Positions 1 to 8,107 of a DNA stretch of 64,000 nucleotides are shown piece after piece. Source of the stretch: Diplonema japonicum (taxonomy: Eukaryota; Euglenozoa; Diplonemea; Diplonemida; Diplonemidae); contig OZ025690.1 in assembly GCA_964019335.1 (NCBI GenBank), positions 62,001-126,000 of the forward strand. Reading direction: 5' to 3'. The notes under the pieces were generated by a model. It had not been told where the DNA came from. It saw only the letters and a list, made by a program, of their open reading frames with translations, and made no database searches. Position 1 is the stretch's first letter. Each line of letters begins with the position of its first letter. The translations under genes were made by a program, and so were the position numbers.

Positions 1-97
1 GCCACAGAAGCAATTAAACACCAACTAGAGAGTTGTGGGAGGCTTGCTTCACTGACAAAAAAAAAAAAAGAAAAAAACTGTGTATAAATATTACAGG

Positions 98-446
98 CTA
101 CGAAATGGGCCCCATATTGTCAGAGACGTGCAGGGATGGGGTCATGGAGCTCGGCCACCCTGAGCCGAACTGGAAGCTGTTCGGGTTCGAACCCTGTTGT
201 TGTGTTTTGCTTGGATTACAACAGTGCGTACCTTGGGATACGTGGACCAGTCAGGTGCGGAGTTCGTGACGCCGGCCGCAGCGCCAGGATCGGGGTATGT
301 GTATTTAGAATCACTCAAACTAGGAGTTGGTTTGTGTCTGCTTTGTGGACATACGTGGGGATCTTCCTGAAGGACGGCCTCCAGGGAGCCCCGGATTTGG
401 CTGATATCGGCGGCCCCACCGCATGTGTGCTGAGTTTTGCCACCAT
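98..446 (-). CDS. Small 91-aa protein encoded by three mini-exons, unknown function
   Basis: No single long ORF covers this gene; it appears only after two introns are removed. The ATG is at 446-444. Intron 1 is 320..354 (35 nt, GTATGT...CCTAG) and intron 2 is 194..231 (38 nt, GTACGC...AACAG). The spliced length is 276 nt, an exact multiple of three, ending in TAG at 98-100. Both intron lengths match those of the well-supported genes in this window. The 91-aa product is hydrophilic and rich in Ser, Pro, Gly and Asn, with no membrane segment or recognised domain. A palindromic GGTTCGAACC at the intron 2/exon 3 boundary looks like a tRNA T-arm but is explained by coding sequence. The next upstream gene on this strand stops at 623. 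It could be a small structural or axonemal protein, but nothing shows that. Confidence 0.5.
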
Positions 447-622
447 ATGTCAGTTGGTTTCTTGTTTGTATTTGTGTAAGTGTTCTTTTTTCTCCCTCTC
501 TCCCCCCGGCACCCTCTGCCGCCTTCCTGTGCACTGATGAGGGAGGAAATGAAAAAAAATACAAGGGGGGGGGAAAGCCGGTCGATAATAAAAATTCAGT
601 TTTTTTCTCGTTTTCCGCTGGC
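447..622. other. Short intergenic spacer
   Basis: This spacer between the 91-aa gene and the upstream charged-protein gene holds a C-rich and T-rich stretch on the plus strand and a G8 run near 565. On the minus strand, pyrimidine-poor sequence precedes the ATG at 446. I see no other feature. Confidence 0.5.
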
Positions 623-2147
623 TTAGTTCTCGGGGAGCTCTGTGCCACGCTTTCCTGATGAATTTCGTCTTGCCGCCGCTACCTCGTATTCCCATCTTAG
701 AAGTGATTCGCGGGTGAACTCCCGTTCTCGGGGGAGACCGGTGGCAACGCTCGTGCCAAGGAAATCTTCAATATGCTTGTTGCGTGGCTCGTTGGTCTCT
801 GGGTCGTCATACGCAAGAACCTATATTGTTCTCTTAAGTCTAGTGCCATACCTGTGACTTCGAGTACCCTCGTGAGAAGGTGTCCTTCCTGTGATCGTTG
901 AAGCTCTCCATCGCTGCAAGCACGTCGTCACCAGCTTGCTTCCGCAGCGTCACTGCGTCCGTCTCCTTTCTCACCTGCCTCGCGTCTTGCCTCATAGCTT
1001 CTCTGTAATGTCTCTTTAGCCTTGGATCATCTGTGGCCAGCTCCCACCAATCAGGGTCCACAAACCCTCTCGTAGGGTTCTGCACAGAACCCGCCGTCGC
1101 CTCCCAGTATGCGTTGACCTCTGGCATAGGCTTTCCTTTGTTGCGGTTCTTGATGACCTCTGCCCTCTTCTGTCGCATGGATGCCATCATTTCGTGGGAC
1201 TGTCTGTTCAGATCGTGCTCGCCGCTCAAACTGTGCTCGTTCTCAAAGTCTTCGTACTCCTTCGTCCTTGCGAGGGACTCGCTTAGGTTTTGGGCAGCGC
1301 CGTCGCGCCGCCTGTGCTCCTTGTAACCGTTTTCGAAGACTGTTTTGTACTCTTGCAACACCATCTTCTTCTCAAGCTGGTTGAGCTTTTTTCTGTCTGA
1401 CACGTGCTGCAGTCGCTTCCGGGCCACCTCTTCGCGTGCCTTTTGGATGTTCACCACGTACTCGTCTGCGATCTCCTCGCCGACCTCCCTGCGCAGCATG
1501 TCAAACTCGTCCTGTTCCATGAAGCCCACGTTGTCGAAGGCAGCAAGCGTCTCGCCGTCTGCATCGGGCCTGCCTTCCATTTCGTTGTCCGCTTTGACCC
1601 GCCTCTCGTCTTCTTGTGTGCCCAGCAAGGACGCCTGATACCTCTTATGCGCCGCTCTAGCATAGTCCCACTTGTGCTGTGCTCCGTCTACTGCAACATG
1701 CTGCAGATACTCCTTCGCTTTCTGCTCGCAGTACGGGTCACCACTTCGCAGGTCCGCGTCGATCCCCTTATACCGCCGAAGGACCCTTGCCTTCGCTTCT
1801 TCGATCCTCGCTGCAATCCTCACGTGCTCCTCCGGCCCTATTGGTTCGCCTCTCCGCACAGCCATCTTGTAGATCTTGTCCTCGGCAGCTTCCTGTTCCT
1901 TCTGCATCATGTACCTGCAGCCCCCGTCCATCTCTTGCTCTTCGTATATCTGCTGGTACACATCCAGTCTCTTATCAAACCTGGGATCCTTGTCCCCTGT
2001 GTAATCCCGGTAATGGTACTTCTCTTCGAGCAGCCCCTTTCGCTCTTCGTGGAAGGCCACAGTCTCGTCGATCCCGTGCGCACGCATCTTGTCTGCCAGC
2101 TCCTTGTGTCCCCTGAGCTGGGCACGGAGCATGGCCCGCCTCATCAT
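623..2147 (-). CDS. Charged, mostly helical 497-aa protein of unknown function
   Basis: The start is set at the first of two adjacent ATGs (2147). The open frame runs further upstream, but a splice acceptor (CACAG, ending at 2151) lies 3 nt before the ATG, so the extension is spacer. The frame appears to stop at 840 just after a GTATGG donor. Removing a 31-nt intron (821..851, ending ATAG) keeps frame and adds 65 charged codons to a TAA at 623, giving 1,494 coding nt. A second acceptor 22 nt further on would give a shorter tail. The protein is rich in Glu, Lys and Arg with long helical stretches and has no signal peptide or membrane segment. The N-terminal pattern RRAMLRAQLRGHKELADKM faintly recalls CWF19-type splicing factors, but the Cys/His motifs of that family are absent. 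I do not assign a function. Confidence 0.7.
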
Positions 2148-2204
2148 GATCTGTGGTAGGGTTGGTGGGGTGGCACGGGAAAAAGCAACAATACACAAGG
2201 TTAC
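2148..2204 (-). promoter_or_regulatory. Minimal intergenic spacer with splice acceptor (candidate trans-splice site)
   Basis: The upstream gene stops with TAA at 2201-2203 and the downstream ATG is at 2147-2145, leaving 53 nt. On the minus strand the spacer has a C-rich tract ending CACAG (G at 2151), three nucleotides before the ATG. A cis-intron from the GTAACC at 2204 to this AG does not work: the joined frame meets TGA two codons later. The layout therefore fits trans-splicing of a polycistronic transcript, or a bicistronic message. This is inferred; no leader sequence is visible here. Confidence 0.45.
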
Positions 2205-3781
2205 AAGGATGCCATGCAATCACGGCAGGGGACGGCTTCTAGAAAAGATACAAGCAGAGACACGAGGACAGCAGCAGCTGCCGCCCATGCCCAAGCCCCG
2301 AGCGTGAGGCCCATAGGCCTGAGGGACGCTGCTGTCGGTGGCTGGGGTTGCCGCACCGCGGGAAGCGGTCTGAAGACCTTCTTCGCTTTGTGACGATCAA
2401 GTGAAGGCGCACGTCTCTGCACGGGAATCGGTCTAGGCGATGGCGCAGGGCACGATGGCGGGGGTGATAGTTCATCGCTCGCAGTGGGCCTTCCGAAGGC
2501 AGGTGACTCTGTCTCGCGCTCGCTACTCTTGGAGCACATCAGCCCATCCGACTTCCTCACGCTGTCCTCATCGTCGACACGCGGAGACGCATCAGGCTCC
2601 TCACCCTCTTCGTTTCTCCTACGATAAGGGGGCGGTGGTGTGAGCTCCTTGTCCTCGGGCTTCTCTGGTTTCAAGACTAGGTTAACATGCTCCTCGATGT
2701 TCCGCTCGAACCTGCGTATTGTCCTCGCAACTGTCGTGGGTGGCGTTATGGGCAGCACAGGCACCACTGCAGGCGGTGTCGGCGGCATTGGGGACATTCG
2801 CGGTGCGTTGGGCGACAGGCGTGGTGCCAGCCGCATCATATTCCGTGCAGTCTCAATGCCATCGACAGGAGGCGGGGAATGGGGCAGCGGGGGGCTTGTT
2901 TCTGCAAGCTTGATAACTGTCTTTGGAGGCGTCACAACCTGTTCTTTTTCCGACAAGTAACCTGTGCCTTGGTCAGCTGCCATGATATCTTCGTCAACTG
3001 CCATTGTGCCCTGGACAACTACCATGGTGCCCTGGTCAACTGCCATGGTGCTTTGGTCAACTGCCATGGTGTCTGTGTCTTCGTCAACTGCCACGGTGCT
3101 GCCTTGGTCAATTGCCATGGTGCTTTGGTCAACTGTCATAATGTTTTGATCACCTGCCATTGTGCCTTGGTCATGAACTTGTTGCGGGATAGGGTCCACC
3201 GCCATGTCGACAGTCGTTTCAATAACAGTATTAGTGGCGGTGGTGGCTGTGGCAGTGTGCATGGCGAGCTCGATGAGCTTCTTCGTCTCCATGTTGATCT
3301 CTTTCTGAAGTGAGGCCAACTCTTCGCCTTCCTCGTGACCCCTGGTGTCTTGGTTCTTCATGGAGACAGCGAGCTGCTGCAGCATCTGCGCCTCTTTGAC
3401 CGCTTCGTTGATGATGTCGATGGGTGCCTCTAGGCTGGGGGGGATTCCTGTCATGGAGGTGGCACGGGACCTTGATGGGGGCTTCGAAATGGTGTAGTTC
3501 ACAGGTGACTCTAGAAGTTCCATGAGCTTTTCGTTTTCCTCTCTCATTTCGGCTGACCTTGTGACGAGCACACTGAGCTGTTCGGCCTGCTTGCCCAGCT
3601 GCTCCCGCAACTGTTCATGGCTGCCTTCGTCAGACTCGATCACGGCGTACAGGCAGTTCAGCGCATCCTCGCAGTTCACCAGCGCCTCGGCACACAGCAC
3701 CTCGTCCCCGTCTTCCACATTCAAGTTCTCCGCCCTTTGCACCAACCGCAGGGCCACATCAACCAGTTCCCCGCCACTCAT
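2201..3781 (-). CDS. Tail-anchored protein with MIT-like N-terminus and a heptad-like repeat
   Basis: This is an uninterrupted 526-codon frame from an ATG at 3781. Residues about 5-95 form helices (ALRLVQRAENL... then EALVNCEDALNCLYAVI) that resemble the three-helix MIT domain of ESCRT/VPS4-linked proteins, followed by a short coiled coil. Residues about 200-274 carry degenerate repeats of roughly seven residues built on T-M-A-V-D-Q-S/G, encoded by 21-nt units. A proline-rich, charged middle follows. Residues about 497-522 are a single hydrophobic helix (AWAWAAAAAVLVSLLVSF) close to the C-terminus, so the protein is probably tail-anchored with its bulk in the cytosol. The MIT call rests on pattern alone. 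If correct, it suggests a membrane-bound partner of ESCRT-III or a related machine. Its 3' end is 53 nt from the next gene. Confidence 0.6.
   Translation of the reverse strand: MSGGELVDVALRLVQRAENLNVEDGDEVLCAEALVNCEDALNCLYAVIESDEGSHEQLREQLGKQAEQLSVLVTRSAEMREENEKLMELLESPVNYTISKPPSRSRATSMTGIPPSLEAPIDIINEAVKEAQMLQQLAVSMKNQDTRGHEEGEELASLQKEINMETKKLIELAMHTATATTATNTVIETTVDMAVDPIPQQVHDQGTMAGDQNIMTVDQSTMAIDQGSTVAVDEDTDTMAVDQSTMAVDQGTMVVVQGTMAVDEDIMAADQGTGYLSEKEQVVTPPKTVIKLAETSPPLPHSPPPVDGIETARNMMRLAPRLSPNAPRMSPMPPTPPAVVPVLPITPPTTVARTIRRFERNIEEHVNLVLKPEKPEDKELTPPPPYRRRNEEGEEPDASPRVDDEDSVRKSDGLMCSKSSERETESPAFGRPTASDELSPPPSCPAPSPRPIPVQRRAPSLDRHKAKKVFRPLPAVRQPQPPTAASLRPMGLTLGAWAWAAAAAVLVSLLVSFLEAVPCRDCMASL
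2960..3180 (-). repeat. Degenerate 21-nt coding tandem repeat
   Basis: On the plus strand, units of the form tggtcaactgccatggtg recur about ten times with substitutions and small indels in multiples of three. On the coding strand they specify the TMAVDQS-like repeats of the tail-anchored protein. Frame is kept throughout, which suggests selection on the protein and ongoing slippage. Confidence 0.75.
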
Positions 3782-4039
3782 ACCACCATCACACCTGTGT
3801 GTGTTTCATTGTCTGGCAAAGCAAAAAAGATTAGAACAAGAAATAGGTACACTGAGAGGACCCATAAGCAGAAAAAAAGACATTCTGACTTTAGAACGGA
3901 AACTAAGTATATAAAAAAAATCTTTCTTTTTTTTCCCAGGTGAGAGAAGACCGTTTTCTTACGTATAACACAGTGGTTTTTTTTTTTTTTTTTTTTTTTT
4001 GTTTTTTTTGTTCCTTAAATATTTCCTCTCCCCTCCCCT

Positions 4040-4833
4040 CTAAAACAGATTAGAAAAAGGGTCCGCACTTCTCGAGACACGGGGAGATGAGGAGCTTTGG
4101 CCGGCGCTTGAGGGGGACCCGTAAGAAGGCATGGGGGAGGAGTACTGCGGGGCGAATTGAGGTGCTTGTTGTTGTTGCTGTTGTCCACCAAGATGGTAAA
4201 GCCAGTTCCCGCCTGTAAAAGTTGAAAGAAAAAAGAAAAAAAAAAGAGAGAGACAAATATACCGGTTTGTTGAGTCTGAGCCGGCTGGTTCTTCATGCGC
4301 TGCTCCATGTCATACTGCTGCCTGGTGACGGGGTCCGACAGCACTTCATGGGCTTTCGTTATGAGCTTGAACATCTGTTGATCGTCTTCATGAAGATTTG
4401 GGTTTCTGTCAGGGTGCAGCTTCAAGGATTTCTGCTTGTAAGAGACTCTGATGTCTTCTAAGGAGGCTATTTCAGTCAGCCCGAGAAGCTCGTAGTAGCT
4501 CATCAGCTGCTGCATCATTTTATTGGGCCCAAGGGCTTCTTGGGCGGTGCCTTGCATGAATAGATCGTCGCCGCCGCCTTGTTGCAACCGTATCTCTGCC
4601 AAGGTTTTGTTTCTTGTGTTGCTTGCTTGTGGGGGTGCTGTGTAATTCACGGGGCTGCCAGCTGAAGGTGCAAAAATATCATCCAAGCCACCTGTGCTTC
4701 CTGTCGCTGAGCCGCTTCCCTGTGTGGCCTTTGCGCTCACTCCAGTGTCACCAAACCCATCTAGTCCTAAAAAGTCCACGCTCTCATACCGCTCACGTTG
4801 CACTACCGACAGGTACGCGTCCCATTCCTCCAT
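4040..4833 (-). CDS. J-domain (DnaJ/Hsp40-like) protein, 247 aa
   Basis: The protein has a J domain at residues about 113-178, with the HPD triad at 140-142 (KLHPDRNP) that stimulates Hsp70 ATPase. There is no G/F region, zinc finger or type I/II C-terminal domain, so it is a type III J protein. A 50-nt intron (4213..4262; GTATAT...TTTTACAG with a strong pyrimidine tract) must be removed. The frame then gives GGNWLYHLGG, a run of six glutamines, a Ser/Pro-rich tail and a C-terminus DPFSNLF, stopping with TAG at 4040. The unspliced frame stays open too but runs through a run of Phe encoded by the intron. The N-terminal 110 residues are acidic, with two DDxF-like motifs (LDDIF, DDLF). The DPF motif near the C-terminus resembles adaptor-binding peptides, so a role in clathrin uncoating is possible, but this is speculative. 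Confidence 0.85.
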
Positions 4834-5940
4834 TTTCCTTTTTTTTTTAAAGAAAAACCTTAGTGGAGGGGGATCTTTTTGGGGGGGGGGGGTAAAAAAA
4901 AGAATGAATGGGGAAAAGAAAGAAGGAACGAATTCTCTACTGGTTTTGACTGTAGTTTGTGGGTGAGGGGGAGAAATTGCACGGGGCGGGGGAGAAGGGA
5001 TATTTTTGTTGTGATTGGGATCATATCATCTTTTTTTCACAGCTTTTGTATGTTTTCTTTTTTTTTTTGTCCCCACATTTTTCTTTTTTTCTTTTTTTAC
5101 TTCGCATTGTGATGAAACGCTTAAAAAAAAAAAACGACGCAGTTCCCCCCCCTTTTTTTTGTATGTTCTTTTTTTTTTTTTTTTTTTTTTTTAAACTCTT
5201 GGGAGTGAGAAAAAAGGTGGCAATTTGTTTGTGCGTGCCCGTGATGAATCGAACCAAAGAGAGAAAAGAATACAAAGTGAGGCTCTTGTCATGCTCCCCG
5301 CACAAATATCAGGAGAACAGGGAGGAAAAGCATTTTCTTCGTCCACTATATAAAAACCATTTTAGTGACACGCATAGGTGCTGGGGGGGATACAGAGATT
5401 GCAGGGGGGAAATAAGATCTTCGCATAAACGGTAAAAAGATTTCCAAATAAAATAGCGCGATATATATTTCCATTAATGAACACACAAAAAGTAAAATAT
5501 TTGGGATATACCCATTTGTAGTGTTCACAATAAGAAACCTCTTAATTAGCTCCCTCGGGCAAAACAAAAAAAAAGGGGGGGGAAAGCGGTTTTCTTTATT
5601 TTTTTGTGGTGGCGCGAAAAAGAGCCTCACAAAGCAAAAAATAGTTCTTTGATGACTTATGTCTTTAGCTGTAGTCATTTTTTTTTTTTTTTTTCATTTG
5701 TCACAAAGGGTCGAACACACAGAAACGAGAATAAAACAAACAAACAAACAAACAAATATAACAAAAAAGAAAAACAAAAAAAAAGGGGGGGGGCGATACC
5801 TTACCGCGGGTTTGCGAAAAAACAACAAAAAAAAAAGAGAGAGAGAGGAAGAACTACTTTGACAACGTCCGGTAGCTTCATCAATAATAAAATAAAAGAA
5901 AAAAGAGGGTGTAAAAAAAAGAGAAAAAAAAACCCCTGTC
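4834..5940. other. Low-complexity intergenic spacer (1.1 kb)
   Basis: The spacer consists of A, T, C and G runs, a purine-rich stretch and an AT-rich island at about 5340-5560. An open frame at 5346..5678 (minus) is AT-rich, contains homopolymer-coded Phe and Lys, and has no protein-like pattern. I see no RNA gene. The ATG of the J-domain gene is preceded on its own strand by a run of nine A. Confidence 0.6.
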
Positions 5941-7939
5941 CTAGGACTGTTTAACAGTCGCGAGAGACTCCCCCATCCTCGTGAGTGTTTCAGTCGGTTT
6001 CATGGTGTTGTTGACTAAATCACGGTCAAAGGCGAGCGAATCCTTCTTGAAGAGCTGTTTTTTTTTTTTTTCTTTTTTTTTTTATTGCTGCCATACCGTG
6101 ATCACAGTGGAGCCTCCGAACGCAAAATAACCAAAGTCCTGTCCCGCAGCCACGGTGTCGCCTTCTTTGACCGTGAAATTGATCGACCCGACCAAAGTTG
6201 CACCGACAGCTACATACACCATTGTACCTTTGATTTTTTTTTTTTTTTTTTTCCCCTTCCCCTCTCCCTCGTTCCACACCTATGCAAGGGGTCTCGACCT
6301 CGACAACGACACGGGCGTTCTCTGTGAAGACGTCTACTGAAGACCTGACCGCTACAGGATTCACAGTGTAGTACTCCCCCTCGATGGGGGTCATGGAGAT
6401 GATCTTCCCCGCACACACCGCATGGAACCTATGGTAGTCCTGCGGCGCCAGACGTGACACGCACACATGGGGCTTCTCGCCCAGGCTTTCCAACACCGAA
6501 CTGTTTTTCACAAGGTTCCCCACCGTGAAGGCCCGTCCCTTCACCCACAGCGTTTGTGCCTCTTCAAACGAATTGAAGACAAGCGTCCGCGCATCTGCAG
6601 GGCAGACCACGACCCCCGCACTGCCCTCATCAGCACTTGCTATCGGCCGTGCGTCCTGTCTCAGCTTTCTGTAGAAGAACTCGTTGAACGTTTTGTACTC
6701 ATTCAGCTCCAGCAGGCACTCGTCCGTGCTGATATTGTGGAAGTCAATGAAGCCTTGAATGTCCGCCGTCGATGACGGGCTGTCGTACTTTGCCGACTGT
6801 TGCTTTGTGAAGCGTTTCAACATCCCAGCCGCCAGCTCCGGTTTCGCACCGTACATCACACTCATGCCCAGCTTCACATAGGCGGGGATGGCTTCCTTTT
6901 CCATGCGCCCTGTCCTTCTGTCTTGGTAGAAGATGGTCGTCCCGCTGTTCCGCCCTTCCTTGTCCTCGGTGTGCTTCTTGTCTGCGATGCCAGCGGCCCC
7001 GTGTGCTGTCATGGAGTGGCTTTCCGAGAGAATGAGCTTCTGGACGGGGTTCTTGCTCATCTTGTCCCCGAACACGCCCACCCCGGACTGGAAGAGGAAC
7101 AGTGCTACGACCCATACGGTGTTCTCGTCTTTGGCTTCTAGAAGGTCCTCCGGGAGGGCACGGTCTGACGCCTTGCAGGTCAGTTGTATCTGCTCTACGA
7201 TGTCGCGCATGACTGACGAGGAGCGCATGTCGGCGGGCAGCGTGCTGACGTGTTCCTCTGACGACATGAAATTGCAAAACTCTGTGGCGTCGACCTTCAT
7301 GTTGCCGTCTTTGTCAAGCGCGGAAAAGAACTTGTCGAGATGGTTGGCAGCATGGCTGCCGACGACCTTCAAGACCACCGCCAGCTCGTCCTTGTCGAGG
7401 GTCCCGTCGCGGTTGCTGTCGAACATCTCAAACACGTACGACCAGTAGAGGCGCTCGATGTCCTCCTTGCGGTGCGCCTTCGCTTTGAGGAAAAGCTTGC
7501 CGCCGTCCTTCCCGTCTGGTGTCTTGAGCTGCAACACGATAGGGCTCTCGCCGGATGAGATCAGCGTTGTGATGGATATGTCAGCAGAGCTGATGTGGTC
7601 GTTCTTAGACGCCTTATCCTCGTCGTAGAGCTCCAGGAAGAGCTTGAAGCCTTTTTCAAGGTCCGTCACGAAGAAGTATACCAGTTGCTCCCAGTTGGGG
7701 TTCTTGCTCCGCTTGCACGTCGTTGTGCGGTACACATGTCGCCCGAAAGTGACCACCACAAAGGGGTCGGCGCCACCGCCGATGTCCATGTCGGGCACCT
7801 CCTCACCCCCGACCACCTCAAGCTCCATCAGGCAGTCTATCTCACCACCTGCTAATGTGCTTCGTCGCATATTCAATCGTTCCACTCCGGCCACGGACAT
7901 GGCCCCGGTGTTTTGTTCTTTTGACGCCCCACATCCCAT
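5941..7939 (-). CDS. PSD: Phosphatidylserine decarboxylase with N-myristoylation motif, C2 domain and EF-hands
   Basis: The enzyme converts phosphatidylserine to phosphatidylethanolamine. The start is MGCGASK (7939), a typical N-myristoylation signal; an acceptor CGCAG ends three nt before it, so the longer open frame is not used. Residues about 36-155 form a C2 domain (ADPFVVV, NPNWEQ). Two EF-hands follow ([13 protein letters not shown] near 173-185, [13 protein letters not shown] near 208-220). The catalytic part has FFYRKLR, DYHRFH and, near the C-terminus, FGGSTV, where self-cleavage before Ser593 would create the pyruvoyl group. Two introns are needed: 6228..6279 (52 nt) and 6055..6096 (42 nt, mostly A). 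The second restores the usual family ending, FDRDLVNNT...[10 protein letters not shown], to TAG at 5941. The spliced product is 634 aa. The layout resembles plant PSD2/3 and yeast Psd2, which act on endomembranes, so a Ca2+-responsive, non-mitochondrial enzyme is likely. Confidence 0.92.
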
Positions 7940-8107
7940 CTCCTGCGGTGTGGTGAGAAAACGCAATCAGTGTTTTTTGCGAGATATACAAAGAATCTAG
8001 GGTACTCGTGTTGTTTTTTCTCTAGGACTTACACATTAAAAAAGCAATCTTTTTTTTTGTTTTGTTTTCTAACTTACAATAAAGAAAAAGAAATGTGGTG
8101 GATAGCC
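7940..8107. other. Spacer with splice acceptor before the PSD gene
   Basis: On the minus strand this spacer carries A-rich sequence, then ACCACACCGCAG ending at 7943, three nt before the PSD start codon. It follows the stop of the rod protein at 8108. The acceptor is a candidate trans-splice site. Nothing else is visible. Confidence 0.45.

Noticed and set aside
181-201. tRNA T-arm-like GGTTCGAACC near the left edge
   Set aside because: The supposed D-arm lies on the wrong side and no acceptor or anticodon stem forms. The motif falls at an intron/exon join of the 91-aa gene, which explains it.
2151-2204. Cis-intron joining the MIT-like and charged proteins
   Set aside because: GTAACC to CACAG would be 54 nt, but the joined frame stops two codons later, and the upstream protein already has a complete membrane tail.
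2148-2219. N-terminal extension of the charged protein (MHGILV...)
   Set aside because: The frame is open only across the spacer and has no ATG at its start; the acceptor and two adjacent ATGs mark the real start.
5346-5678. Open frame of 110 codons on the minus strand
   Set aside because: AT-rich with homopolymer-coded residues, no motif, no splice pattern, and no start context.
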